DNA of 64,000 nucleotides from Gammaproteobacteria bacterium (lineage in GTDB: Bacteria; Pseudomonadota; Gammaproteobacteria; Pseudomonadales; Pseudohongiellaceae): contig JAHEGE010000005.1 in NCBI GenBank assembly GCA_024639905.1, forward strand, positions 186,001-250,000, read 5' to 3'. Under the pieces are notes generated by a model. The model saw nothing but the letters and a program-made list of their open reading frames with translations. It ran no database searches and was not told the DNA's origin. Each line of letters opens with the position of its first letter. Position 1 is the first letter of the stretch. The position numbers and the translations under genes were made by a program. Positions 18,781 to 27,324 of the stretch are shown one piece after another.

Positions 18781-19170
18781 ATGCTATCGAAAATCTTCCT
18801 CACCCTCGCCGTAATATGCGGCGCAGCAATGATACTTCGGCGCGGAGCGCGCAGTGTTGCCGAACGTGAGTCGCAATTGCAAGCCCCAGATGAGCCTACA
18901 AGCACCTCAGCGAGTGGCGAGATGCGCTTCGCCGCCTATGCTTTCTTGGCCATTATGCTCGGGATTGGCAGCGTGCTGTTCGTGCAAGACTGGCGCGAGG
19001 CCAAACGCGTGGTCACGATTACACTCTATCGCGAAGGGGCAAGCGAACCGGTGGTCTATGAGGCTCGGAAAGACGCTCTCGAGTCGCGTGCGTTTACGAC
19101 GCTCGATGGTATTCGGGTTGTGGTCGCTAGCGATGAGCGAATGGAGGTGAGCGGGCTCGCCGAGGACTGA
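18781..19170 (+). CDS. Membrane protein of unknown function
   Basis: A 129-residue protein with an N-terminal hydrophobic segment (about 1-20), a linker rich in Ser, Thr and Glu, a second membrane helix (about 49-68), and a C-terminal soluble domain of about 60 residues. The predicted strands in that domain (VVTITLYREG, PVVYEARKDAL, GIRVVVAS) suggest a small beta-fold. I recognise no family. It stands alone, facing away from the 69-residue membrane protein gene and converging with the DUF4252 gene. Codon use resembles its neighbours, so I take it as real. Confidence 0.55.
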   Translation: MLSKIFLTLAVICGAAMILRRGARSVAERESQLQAPDEPTSTSASGEMRFAAYAFLAIMLGIGSVLFVQDWREAKRVVTITLYREGASEPVVYEARKDALESRAFTTLDGIRVVVASDERMEVSGLAED

Positions 19171-19215
19171 ATGCTCGGCGACCACCGTTTGTAACTTGGC
19201 TTGAACCTCTGCGGG

Positions 19216-19797
19216 CTAGAGGTCGGTGTCGACGTCGATCTCGATGTCTGAGAGCTCGTCGATGTCGAAACGCCGCGCAAGCGCGCCAAGGTCTTCGACG
19301 CTGATGTCGCCAACGATATTCACGAGAACGGTCTCGTCGTCGCTAGCAGCCATTATTGCAACGCCGTAGATGAGGTCGGCGTCGGTCGAGAGGCGGAAGT
19401 AGATATCAACATGATCTTCCTCCTCACGGATGCGCACCACGCGCTCCCAACCCTGCGCGTCGAGGTCTCGTGCCAGCACCGCCATCGAGTCTGCGATCTC
19501 ATCGACATCCAAAGCGTCACTTTCGAAGACACTCACGTTGACCCGCATAAGCTTTGAGACAAAGTCGGCTGCCTGTTCATCTTCCTGCTTTAACAAGTTG
19601 GTGACCATATTTAACAGGGGGGTCTTTAGGCTTATTTGCACCGTCGGCTCGGCACCGCCGAGGCCAGACAGACGCGAGAAGTCGACGAAGCCTGGATGCT
19701 CCTCGATCTTATCCTGCGCGATCGCGCTTGCGCTAATCACGGCGCAGGCGACGAAAACGGTGAGTAACTCGCTGAATTTCTTCGCTGTGTTTACCAT
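19216..19797 (-). CDS. Secreted DUF4252 domain protein
   Basis: About 193 residues from the ATG at 19797, which has AAGGTG six bases upstream; a GTG three codons earlier is too close to it. A signal peptide (ending ASAIAQ) is followed by a domain with the DUF4252 layout: a GFVDFSRL start, an LLKQEDEQAADFVSKLMRV helix, VRIREEEDHVDIYFR strands and an acidic tail. DUF4252 genes are often found beside ECF sigma/anti-sigma pairs, as here. The protein is probably periplasmic and linked to that regulon. Its biochemical role is unknown. Confidence 0.75.
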   Translation of the reverse strand: MVNTAKKFSELLTVFVACAVISASAIAQDKIEEHPGFVDFSRLSGLGGAEPTVQISLKTPLLNMVTNLLKQEDEQAADFVSKLMRVNVSVFESDALDVDEIADSMAVLARDLDAQGWERVVRIREEEDHVDIYFRLSTDADLIYGVAIMAASDDETVLVNIVGDISVEDLGALARRFDIDELSDIEIDVDTDL

Positions 19798-19893
19798 GTT
19801 GTTCACCTTTATAACTTCGGTTTCCCCTAAGGGCTAAAAATTGCGCTGGTCGGCGCCGGAGCACTCTAACCGGACTGGCTAAATAAACTCTGT

Positions 19894-20571
19894 CTAGATA
19901 GGACCTTGGGCGTCAGCATCTCGCTCGAAACTGGCACGCCTAAGCGATCCGTTAATGCTCTGCTGAAGCGGCAATACGACAAAGCGCTCGCCGATCATCT
20001 CCTCCGTTTGTCGACTTACCCGATTGAGGTAGTCGATTGCGGTATTCAGCTCTTTCAATGCCACTCGCACATCGGCAGCATCGAAGGTCGTAGCAGGCGT
20101 CGCACGCTCGACAGCCGCCTCGGCGATCTGGGGCGCCTCTTGTCGCGTGGCACGGCCGTCATTCGTGGCAAGCAGAGTCACCACAACCGCGACGACCACG
20201 GCGCACAGCCCCATCGCCGTTGCAGACCAAGCACCGCGTCCACGCAGCACATCAAAAAAGCTTTCAAGAAGGGACGTATTGCGCTGTCGTCCCTGTGCAA
20301 TAAATGATTCACCTTGCGCACTGCGCGGCTCTCTGCCGGCGATGAGCGCGTCGACGCGCGCATCAAATGCCGCGCCACAATCTACACTCGGCAGATCCAT
20401 CACCGCCTCATGTAACTGTTGTGCATAGCGCAGCTCTCGCGCGCACTCGACGCAGCCGCCAACATGAGCGAGGAAACCTTGCTCGTGGCCATTGCTGAGC
20501 TCACCGTCGAGAAAGGAATCGATCTGCAGCTGCGCCGCATAGCAGCTCGACTGTTCGTGTCCTGTTGTCAT
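19894..20571 (-). CDS. Anti-sigma factor with HC2 zinc finger
   Basis: A 225-residue inner-membrane protein. The N-terminal cytoplasmic part has the zinc anti-sigma pattern H-x3-C-x2-C in AHVGGCVECARE (about 36-47). One membrane helix lies near residues 116-135. The periplasmic C-terminal part has a helical segment, VRVALKELNTAIDYLNRV. It starts 21 bp after the sigma gene stops, so the two are co-transcribed. It would hold the ECF sigma factor inactive and release it on an envelope signal. The signal is not evident from sequence. Confidence 0.85.
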   Translation of the reverse strand: MTTGHEQSSCYAAQLQIDSFLDGELSNGHEQGFLAHVGGCVECARELRYAQQLHEAVMDLPSVDCGAAFDARVDALIAGREPRSAQGESFIAQGRQRNTSLLESFFDVLRGRGAWSATAMGLCAVVVAVVVTLLATNDGRATRQEAPQIAEAAVERATPATTFDAADVRVALKELNTAIDYLNRVSRQTEEMIGERFVVLPLQQSINGSLRRASFERDADAQGPI

Positions 20572-20592
20572 CCTGCCCTCCTCATCATTGTC

Positions 20593-21108
20593 TTAGTCTA
20601 AGTCGTCGAAACGCTGCCGCAGCTGCGCGTTCTGCCTGAGCTTGCGGCGCGCGCGATGCAAATAAACCTTCACTTGGCTCGCATTCATCTCCAGGCTCAC
20701 CTCGATGTCGGCATAAGCCAGTCCCTGCACATCTCGCATCACGAGGATGGACCGAAACGGGTCGTCTAGCTCGCGGATAGCAGCCGCAATATCTCCGCGT
20801 ATCGCCGCTGTCTCGACGGCACCGTGCTGATCGTCATCGCCGGCTTGCTCCTCAACTTCCGCAGCTTCGTCGAAGACCCCAAGCTTGGTCTTGCGTCGCC
20901 GTGTAAAGTCGATCACCGCGTTGTGGGTTACGCGCATAAGCCAGGCGAGGCGCCTATCGGCATCGACACTAGGCCAATGGTGCCAGAGCTTTACGAATAC
21001 TTCTTGGGCGATATCCTCAGCGTCGGCAGCAGAGCGGAGGCTGTAGCGCGCAAGCGTAACGACCTTCTGCCGGTATTGTTCGATCGCCTGTCGGTATTCG
21101 TTTTGCAT
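20593..21108 (-). CDS. ECF-subfamily RNA polymerase sigma factor
   Basis: A 171-residue group IV sigma factor. Region 2 has DAEDIAQEVFVKLW (about 30-43), the core-binding and -10 recognition part. Region 4 has GLAYADIEVSLEMNASQVKVYLHRARRKLR, the -35 helix-turn-helix. A short acidic linker (EEQAGDDDQH) separates them. The anti-sigma gene follows directly. A putative self-promoter ends only a few bases before the ATG, which would make the message nearly leaderless; no Shine-Dalgarno is visible, in keeping with that. Confidence 0.92.
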   Translation of the reverse strand: MQNEYRQAIEQYRQKVVTLARYSLRSAADAEDIAQEVFVKLWHHWPSVDADRRLAWLMRVTHNAVIDFTRRRKTKLGVFDEAAEVEEQAGDDDQHGAVETAAIRGDIAAAIRELDDPFRSILVMRDVQGLAYADIEVSLEMNASQVKVYLHRARRKLRQNAQLRQRFDDLD

Positions 21109-21116
21109 ATGACTCT

Positions 21117-21144
21117 ATAACGCCGTGCAGAGGAGGAAGTTACA
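21117..21144 (-). promoter_or_regulatory. Candidate ECF self-promoter of the sigma gene
   Basis: Read leftward, TGTAAC (21144-21139) and CGTTAT (21122-21117) are 16 bases apart. The same motif with the same spacing precedes the lipoprotein gene. An ECF factor usually drives its own operon, so this is a likely autoregulatory promoter. The start point would fall almost on the ATG at 21108. Confidence 0.55.
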
Positions 21145-21246
21145 GCTAAGATAACAGAGGGGGTAAAGGGGTTGTGCGCATTGGGAGGAAAAAGCCGCCA
21201 GGCGAGCGATTGAGGCGCTCACCGGCGGCAAGGGCACAGGGGATGG

Positions 21247-21606
21247 CTAGAAGCGGTCTTCTTCTATCCAATAATTAGTCACCACGCCTTCGCTGAACTC
21301 AATAGATAAGGTTTCTATGCGCTCTTCTTCAACATCGAAGGAGAAAATCAGGAAGACGCCTACCTCGGTGTCCTTCTCACGCACGTTGCGGTATTTCCAA
21401 ATCTCGGTGCCGTCTGCGTAATTCAGCTTGGTGACGGGATCGCCGAAGGAGCTGCGAACCCAGTCTTCGTCGCTGCGACCGAGCTGTAAGCGCGAAACAT
21501 CGCCATCACTCCAGACAGTCTCGATAGACTCGGAGCCCGATTCGACAGTCACGAGGCAGCCGTTTAAGAGGAGGCCCAGGGCGAGGATTGAGAGTGTTCT
21601 GATCAT
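21247..21606 (-). CDS. Lipoprotein of SmpA/OmlA-like (BamE-fold) type
   Basis: A 119-residue lipoprotein whose signal peptide ends in the lipobox LLNGC (Cys17). The mature part has the short BamE-like pattern: LQLGRSDEDWVRSSFGDPVTK, then DGTEIWKYRNVREK and a strand-rich end. BamE-fold lipoproteins bind partner proteins in the envelope, but this is not BamE itself. AGGAAGGA lies upstream of the ATG. The gene is preceded by the same TGTAAC-N16-CGTTA motif as the sigma gene, so it is probably a target of that sigma factor. Confidence 0.72.
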   Translation of the reverse strand: MIRTLSILALGLLLNGCLVTVESGSESIETVWSDGDVSRLQLGRSDEDWVRSSFGDPVTKLNYADGTEIWKYRNVREKDTEVGVFLIFSFDVEEERIETLSIEFSEGVVTNYWIEEDRF

Positions 21607-21673
21607 GAATATTTCCTTCCTATAGAGAGTGAGACTTTGGACTCAAGACACTTACGCGCCTCTTATGTCGCCT

Positions 21674-21701
21674 TTAACGCAGGTCGAAGGCTTAAGTTAC
21701 A
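21674..21701 (-). promoter_or_regulatory. Candidate ECF promoter of the lipoprotein gene
   Basis: Leftward TGTAACTT (-35, from 21701) and CGTTAA (-10, 21679-21674) are separated by 16 bases after TGTAAC, identical in spacing to the motif before the sigma gene. The predicted start near 21667 leaves a leader of about 60 bases with a good ribosome site. Confidence 0.55.
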
Positions 21702-21852
21702 GAATTCGGGCTACCCGATCGTCGAAACGCAGCCTATGCGCCTAGGACTGAACCCTCGCTGAACACCTGCGCGGGGCGCAGCAGCATGCTAAGCTGCGGC
21801 GCTGATTTCCCGTGTTTCACCCCGCATCCACTCGACTCGAAAGGCCAGCCCT

Positions 21853-22833
21853 ATGCCCAGCCCGTTGCCACCCAAGCAGCCATGGCTTTCCAGACTCTTC
21901 CCTCTCCTCGCGATCGCCTTCTCGTTAGCCGCGATGTCGGTACCTACGATGTTCACGCCCGGCCAGCCGCTCATCATGCCTTTGCTGTCAGGGATTATGT
22001 TTATGATGGGTTTGAGTTTAGAGAAAGCCGACGCGGCGCGCATACTGGCTGATCCGCGCCCAGTAGCCGTAGGCGTGGCGCTTCAATTTCTGCTCATGCC
22101 CATACTCGCCCTCACACTAGCCGAACTTTTTCAGCTCTCGGCACAACTTACCTTCGGCATGGTGCTGCTCGGCAGCTGCGCCGGTGGCACTGCGTCTAAT
22201 GTTATCTGCTATCTCGCCCGCGGCGACGTCGCGCTATCGGTCAGCATGACATTTGCCTCGACCCTTGTCGGCGTGGTGGCCACCCCCTTGCTCTGTCAGT
22301 TCTATCTCTCACAGCAGATCGATCTCGATAGGCTAGCGATGGTGATAAGCTTGGTGCAGATCGTTTTCCTGCCTGTGACGGCGGGGTTCATGCTGCGAGC
22401 AGGCCTACCGCGTCTGAGCGCTAAGCTGCAGCCCTTGCTACCCAGTCTTTCTATCGTCGGCATCCTTGCCGTTATCGCCATCGTTGTCGCACTAAACGCA
22501 GGGCAACTCGGCGGGCTCAGTGCGTTGCTCATCGTAGCAGTCGTGCTGCACAACCTCCTCGGCATCGTCGCGGGTTTCTTGCTGAGCCGCTTGTTCGGAT
22601 TCGATTTACGTCAGAGTCAAACCATAGCGATAGAGGTAGGCATGCAGAATTCGGGGCTAGCCGCTGCCTTGTCGCTGCAGTTTTTCTCCGCAACAGCCGC
22701 CCTGCCCGCCGCCCTATTTAGTATCTGGCACAACGTGTCAGGCGCCTTGCTCGCGGGCTATTGGGGGCGTCGTCGTGATTCCCTGCAGTATCTTTTGGCC
22801 GACGTCGAAACCCTCAAGAGCGATGGAGCTTAG
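21853..22833 (+). CDS. Bile acid:sodium symporter (BASS) family transporter
   Basis: A 326-residue inner-membrane protein with about ten helices. Family features are LLSGIMFMMGLSLE in helix 2, the GSCAGGTASNVICYLARGDVALS crossover region (Na+ binding), and the second half with IEVGMQNSGLAAALS, which contains the conserved E-x-G-x-Q-N motif. BASS proteins import organic anions with sodium; bacterial substrates include pantoate and 2-oxoacids, and none can be chosen here. A single-gene unit, divergent from the lipoprotein gene with 246 bp between. Confidence 0.88.
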   Translation: MPSPLPPKQPWLSRLFPLLAIAFSLAAMSVPTMFTPGQPLIMPLLSGIMFMMGLSLEKADAARILADPRPVAVGVALQFLLMPILALTLAELFQLSAQLTFGMVLLGSCAGGTASNVICYLARGDVALSVSMTFASTLVGVVATPLLCQFYLSQQIDLDRLAMVISLVQIVFLPVTAGFMLRAGLPRLSAKLQPLLPSLSIVGILAVIAIVVALNAGQLGGLSALLIVAVVLHNLLGIVAGFLLSRLFGFDLRQSQTIAIEVGMQNSGLAAALSLQFFSATAALPAALFSIWHNVSGALLAGYWGRRRDSLQYLLADVETLKSDGA

Positions 22834-22862
22834 CCGCCGAGCGTGCTAAAGTTTTGCCGTAG

Positions 22863-23327
<465 letters not shown>

Positions 23328-23369
23328 AACAGACAGCACTCGCGCCAACTAACCCCCCAGGGTACCTAT

Positions 23370-24719
23370 ATGAAACTCGTCAAATCAGCCGCCGCTGTGC
23401 TGCGCCTCGTCGCGCATAGCACTCCGAGTAAATTTAGCCTGCTTACAGCCCTTGCGCTACTTCCAAGTGCGGGGTTCGCGCAGGAAGCCGTGAGTCTCGA
23501 CGGCGCCAACACAGCTTGGATCCTCACGGCAACCGCGCTAGTCCTCTTCATGACCCTGCCCGGACTCTCGCTATTTTACGGTGGTTTGGTCCGCACTAAG
23601 AATGTCTTATCTGTGCTCATGCAGTGTTTCGCCATAGCGGCCGTTATCTCTATCTTGTGGTTGCTTGCTGGCTATAGCATCGCCTTCGGACCAGCCGAAT
23701 CGGCTTACTGGGGAGGCCTGAGCAAAGCCCTGTTCAGTGGCATTACAGTAGACTCGCTCTCCGGTGATATACCCGAGAGCGTGTTCGCAACCTTCCAAAT
23801 GACCTTTGCAATTATTACCCCAGCGCTCATGGTTGGCGCCTTCGTCGAGCGGATCAAATTTTCGTCCATGCTCCTTTTCTGCACCCTATGGACGCTGCTT
23901 GTCTATTTTCCAGTGGCTAACTGGGTGTGGGGCGGTGGCTGGCTCGCACAGATGGGACTCATCGACTTTGCCGGCGGCACGGTAGTGCATGTCACAGCAG
24001 GCGTTGGCGCGCTTGTCACTGCGCTCTACCTCGGCCCACGTAAAGGCTTCCTCACTGCGCCAATGATGCCGCATAACCTCACGATGAGCTTTACCGGCGC
24101 AGGTATGCTGTGGGTTGGCTGGTTCGGCTTTAATGCGGGCAGCGCCCTCGCCGCAGACGGCAGCGCAGGCATGGCGATGCTGGTGACGCATCTGTCCGCA
24201 GCCACGGGCGCGTGCACGTGGATGGCCATCGAGTGGATTAAATACGGCAAACCAAGCGGCCTCGGTGCGATTACCGGTATGGTTGCGGGGCTCGCTACCA
24301 TCACTCCTGCCTCGGGCTCGGTAGGCCCCGCCGCCGCACTCATTGTCGGCGCCAGTGGCGGCGTGGTGTGCTATTTCTGCACGACCTATCTCAAACAGAA
24401 AATGCGCATCGACGACTCCCTAGACGTCTTCCCCGTGCACGGGGTTGGCGGCATTGTCGGCACACTCCTCGCCGGTGTTCTCGTATCGAGCAACCTCGGC
24501 GTCTTCAGCGGCAACGGCCTCGCACAAGGCATGACCATCGGCTCTCAGCTCTACGTCCAGGCGTTCGGCATCGTCGTCGTCGGGCTCTTCACCCTAGTCG
24601 TAACTGTCGCGCTGCTTAAGCTTGTGAGCGCGGTCACCGGCGGCATCAGAGTCACCGAAGAAGAAGAGCAGATAGGCTTGGACATTGTCGATCACGACGA
24701 GAAAGGCTATTCGATGTAG
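23370..24719 (+). CDS. amtB: AmtB, ammonium transporter
   Basis: A 449-residue channel with a cleavable-type N-terminal segment (ending SAGFAQ) and eleven predicted helices. Signature stretches are TLPGLSLFYGGLVRTKN, FAGGTVVHVTAGVGALV (pore His) and DVFPVHGVGGIVGTL (second pore His). It conducts ammonia/ammonium and is gated by GlnK, encoded just upstream in the same operon. A strong terminator follows 44 bp after the stop. Full length. Confidence 0.96.
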   Translation: MKLVKSAAAVLRLVAHSTPSKFSLLTALALLPSAGFAQEAVSLDGANTAWILTATALVLFMTLPGLSLFYGGLVRTKNVLSVLMQCFAIAAVISILWLLAGYSIAFGPAESAYWGGLSKALFSGITVDSLSGDIPESVFATFQMTFAIITPALMVGAFVERIKFSSMLLFCTLWTLLVYFPVANWVWGGGWLAQMGLIDFAGGTVVHVTAGVGALVTALYLGPRKGFLTAPMMPHNLTMSFTGAGMLWVGWFGFNAGSALAADGSAGMAMLVTHLSAATGACTWMAIEWIKYGKPSGLGAITGMVAGLATITPASGSVGPAAALIVGASGGVVCYFCTTYLKQKMRIDDSLDVFPVHGVGGIVGTLLAGVLVSSNLGVFSGNGLAQGMTIGSQLYVQAFGIVVVGLFTLVVTVALLKLVSAVTGGIRVTEEEEQIGLDIVDHDEKGYSM

Positions 24720-24758
24720 TCTCGGCTACTAGCTTGCCGCGCACGAACTGCGCGCAAC

Positions 24759-24797
24759 AAAAAGCCCCGCCAGCAGCCTGCTCGCGGGGCTTTTTTT
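24759..24797 (+). terminator. Rho-independent terminator after amtB
   Basis: GCCCCGC (24764-24770) pairs with GCGGGGC (24784-24790), followed by seven T; A-residues precede the stem, so it can also end the leftward thioesterase transcript that stops at 24804. Confidence 0.88.
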
Positions 24798-24803
24798 CGG
24801 CAT

Positions 24804-25253
24804 TTAGCTACTCTTGCGCAGGGTAGTGATGGCGTAAACCAGCTTGTTTCCCTCGAGGTCTTCGAAATGCGCAGCGACCAAACAGGTCGAGCGGCCATCC
24901 TTGATCAGCTCACCGCGCAGACGAAAACGCGGCCCCAGAACCGGCGCGAAATAGTCGATGCGCATATTCACCGTAGCAGACCATTGAAAGCTCTCTTGAG
25001 AGTCGAATAGCGAGCGCACCGTCCAAATCGAAATCATGTCGACGTAGGTGCCGGTAAAGCCTCCAAACAGCTGATCACGCGGGTTGAGCAGGTGGTCCGG
25101 CAAGTGAGCCTCCACCTCTACTAGCCCCTTCTGCTCGCGGAGGATGGTCCACTCTCGCGCTTCGAGTAAGTCGCCTGCGTTGTGCCCCTGCTTCAGAAAA
25201 ATGGGCCTATCGGTGTTGGTGTTGGTGTTGGTGTTGGTGTTGGTGTTGGCCAT
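24804..25253 (-). CDS. PaaI-like hotdog thioesterase with NT-repeat N terminus
   Basis: A 149-residue hotdog-fold protein. The catalytic-type segment is LNPRDQLFGGFTGTYVDMISIWTV, followed by NMRIDYFAPV and the ending VAAHFEDLEGNKLVYAITTLRK, as in the PaaI/DUF4442 thioesterase group. The first 14 codons are Met-Ala then six Asn-Thr pairs, encoded by a perfect hexanucleotide repeat; this extension is not part of the fold. It is the last of three leftward genes after the metallo-hydrolase and the esterase. Substrate unknown. Confidence 0.78.
   Translation of the reverse strand: MANTNTNTNTNTNTDRPIFLKQGHNAGDLLEAREWTILREQKGLVEVEAHLPDHLLNPRDQLFGGFTGTYVDMISIWTVRSLFDSQESFQWSATVNMRIDYFAPVLGPRFRLRGELIKDGRSTCLVAAHFEDLEGNKLVYAITTLRKSS
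25212..25249. repeat. Hexanucleotide microsatellite (GGTGTT)6 inside the thioesterase gene
   Basis: Six perfect tandem copies of GGTGTT plus two bases, read on the + strand. On the coding strand each unit gives an Asn-Thr pair. Being a multiple of three, copy-number change would alter length but not frame. It begins two codons after the start. Confidence 0.97.
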
Positions 25254-25301
25254 TGTCTTGCCTTGCTTATTAGTCTTCTTATTAGTCTTCTTAGCGTCTT
25301 C

Positions 25302-26399
25302 TTACTGCTGAGTGCTACGCGCGTCGAGCAGGCTCCAGATGCGGTTAATCGCACGCGGGTCGACACCCGGCGCACGAATCTGTCTGAAGTTGTCCGCATG
25401 ATTAGTCATGTCTAAGGTCTCTGCCGCCGTTTCCGCATCGACGCCCGCTGCGTGCATGTCGCTGGCTTTTACCCAGAGATCGCGCAGATAGGCCTGGAAA
25501 TCGTGTATCGGCTTGCGCGAGCGCATCGCTGGACCGTGGCCTGGTAGCCACGTATCGAAGTCCAGCGTCTTCAATCCATCAAGCGTCGCTGGCCATTCGT
25601 CGACATGGCCATCGCCCATATAGGCGAGCCCTGGCAACATCATGTCTCCGGTAAAGACGATTTTTTCATCCGGGAGAAAGACCATCACATCGCCGCCGGT
25701 ATGGGCGCGTCCGAAGTGATGCAGTCGTATCTCGCGGTCACCTCCTTCTATGCTCTGGAACAAAGTCATTTTTTCTTCTAACGTGATGTTGGGAGGCGTC
25801 GGCACGATCTCCTTAATCGCCTCCATGTAATCGCGCTGCACCTTGGCCTGTTGCAGCAGCTGCTCGCGGCGCGGCCCGCTGCCCGCATCGGCAGCCTGCC
25901 TCTCTAAGCTGCGCACAGTGCCGGGCACTGGGTCGGAGAAGCTCTTGAAGGTCACCTCTTCCAACACATTACCGAGCTCGCCATTGAGCTTCATGCGCGT
26001 GTATTCGTGGCCGATGATTTCTACGTTCTCAGGAAAGCTTTGATTCCCGTGAGCATGATCGAAATGATAATGGCTGTTAACTAGATAGCGTACGGGCTTA
26101 TCGGTAAGTACCCCCAACGAGTCAATCAACGCGCGAGACGCAGCGGCGGTGACATGCGAATCCACCAACAGCGTGTCTTTATCCCCCACTAAAACCAGCG
26201 CGTTACTCATCGTATAGACGCTGCCGGTGCCAGTAGCAAACCAAACACCCTCCGCTATTTCTTCGAAGCGATGGGAATCGGATTCTCGCACCTCACCTTG
26301 AGCAAAGGCGGTGGTTGATGCGATTGCCAACCCCACGACCAGGGTGCGCATCAGGGTCGCTGTCGCGCGTGAACGCATGTTCGTTGAGGTCATTTTCAT
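25302..26399 (-). CDS. Secreted metallo-beta-lactamase-fold hydrolase
   Basis: A 365-residue protein with a signal peptide (ending STTAFAQ). The MBL zinc motif is NSHYHFDHAHGN (the HxHxDH form with Tyr). A further zinc His is in HFGRAHTGGDVMVF, Asp in VFTGDMM, and the last His in LPGHGPAM. An inserted helical segment (about 150-215) separates the first strands from the zinc core. It resembles periplasmic class B3-like or quinoprotein-relay-associated hydrolases, but resistance activity cannot be inferred. It lies between the esterase and thioesterase genes in the same direction. Confidence 0.85.
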   Translation of the reverse strand: MKMTSTNMRSRATATLMRTLVVGLAIASTTAFAQGEVRESDSHRFEEIAEGVWFATGTGSVYTMSNALVLVGDKDTLLVDSHVTAAASRALIDSLGVLTDKPVRYLVNSHYHFDHAHGNQSFPENVEIIGHEYTRMKLNGELGNVLEEVTFKSFSDPVPGTVRSLERQAADAGSGPRREQLLQQAKVQRDYMEAIKEIVPTPPNITLEEKMTLFQSIEGGDREIRLHHFGRAHTGGDVMVFLPDEKIVFTGDMMLPGLAYMGDGHVDEWPATLDGLKTLDFDTWLPGHGPAMRSRKPIHDFQAYLRDLWVKASDMHAAGVDAETAAETLDMTNHADNFRQIRAPGVDPRAINRIWSLLDARSTQQ

Positions 26400-26460
26400 G
26401 GTTTTGCCCTTCTTCTTATAGGGGAAGCGAGTGGTTAATAGGAGGACTCGTGACCGCGGC

Positions 26461-27324
26461 TTATTGCGGCGACTTGAGATAGGCGGTCATGTATTGCATC
26501 GCATCACCTATGCTGCCGCCCCACGCGTCGAAGTCGTGGTCGCCATCGAAGATGCGTAACTCAACGCGGCGCGGTTGGTATTCGCGCAGCGCCTGATAGA
26601 ACACCGTCGCATAGTAGGCGATGTCGAAGCGATCATGGTCGCCGCTGTTAATGTAAAAAGGCACGACGATGCCCCGAGCTTTGTAATCGTCGATAAACGA
26701 GACCCAATTGCGACTCTCCCAGCGCTCGGCGTCGAACTCGCCATCGCTCACGAAGGTGTCTTGGCGCGTGGCCGACGAGTCGCTCGGAGGAACCGGCGCA
26801 TACACCGCGGGGCTCAACGGCGCAGCCACGGCGAATAACTCAGGATGTTGCAGCACGATATTGACCGTCCCGAAGCCCCCAGCGGAATAACCGGTGATGG
26901 CGCGGCCGCTGCGCTCTGCGAGCGTGCGATGGTTAGCATCGATATGCGGGATGAGATCTTCGACGAAGGCGGTGAGCATGCTCTCTTCATCGCCGTCAGC
27001 CCACCAAAATTTGGGGTCCGCCGGAACGACTAACAATTGCTCTGTCACCTTGCCTTCAGCAACCAAACCCTCGAGCGTCGCCGGCATATTACCCGCCTCG
27101 ATCCAACTCTCTTCGGTGCCCAAGTTGCCGTGCAACATGTACATTACCGGATAGCGCAGGCTCCCTGCGGCATAGCTGTCTGGCACGTAGAGGTTGTAGA
27201 CCATCTCGCGCTGAAGCACTGGCGAATAGAAACTGTGTTTGCTCACCGTCCCTGCGAGCGCCGACGCAGACAGCAGCGCAAGCGCGGCAGACACAAGACA
27301 CCACAAGCCAAGTAACTTTTTCAT
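26461..27324 (-). CDS. Secreted esterase, alpha/beta-hydrolase (esterase D/PF00756 type)
   Basis: A 287-residue secreted hydrolase with signal peptide (ending ASALAG). The nucleophile elbow is GYSAGG, preceded by the oxyanion-type MYMLHGNLGTEESW and VVPADPKFWW. Acid and His candidates lie in YINSGDHDRFD and FDGDHDFDAWG. The fold and order match the putative esterase family of S-formylglutathione hydrolase and tributyrin esterases. It is first in a leftward set of three hydrolase genes; 61 bp separate it from the metallo-hydrolase. Substrate unknown. Confidence 0.85.
   Translation of the reverse strand: MKKLLGLWCLVSAALALLSASALAGTVSKHSFYSPVLQREMVYNLYVPDSYAAGSLRYPVMYMLHGNLGTEESWIEAGNMPATLEGLVAEGKVTEQLLVVPADPKFWWADGDEESMLTAFVEDLIPHIDANHRTLAERSGRAITGYSAGGFGTVNIVLQHPELFAVAAPLSPAVYAPVPPSDSSATRQDTFVSDGEFDAERWESRNWVSFIDDYKARGIVVPFYINSGDHDRFDIAYYATVFYQALREYQPRRVELRIFDGDHDFDAWGGSIGDAMQYMTAYLKSPQ

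Noticed and set aside
25212..25249. Possible CRISPR or phase-variation frameshift tract
   Set aside because: The units are contiguous hexamers without spacers, and a six-base unit cannot shift the reading frame.
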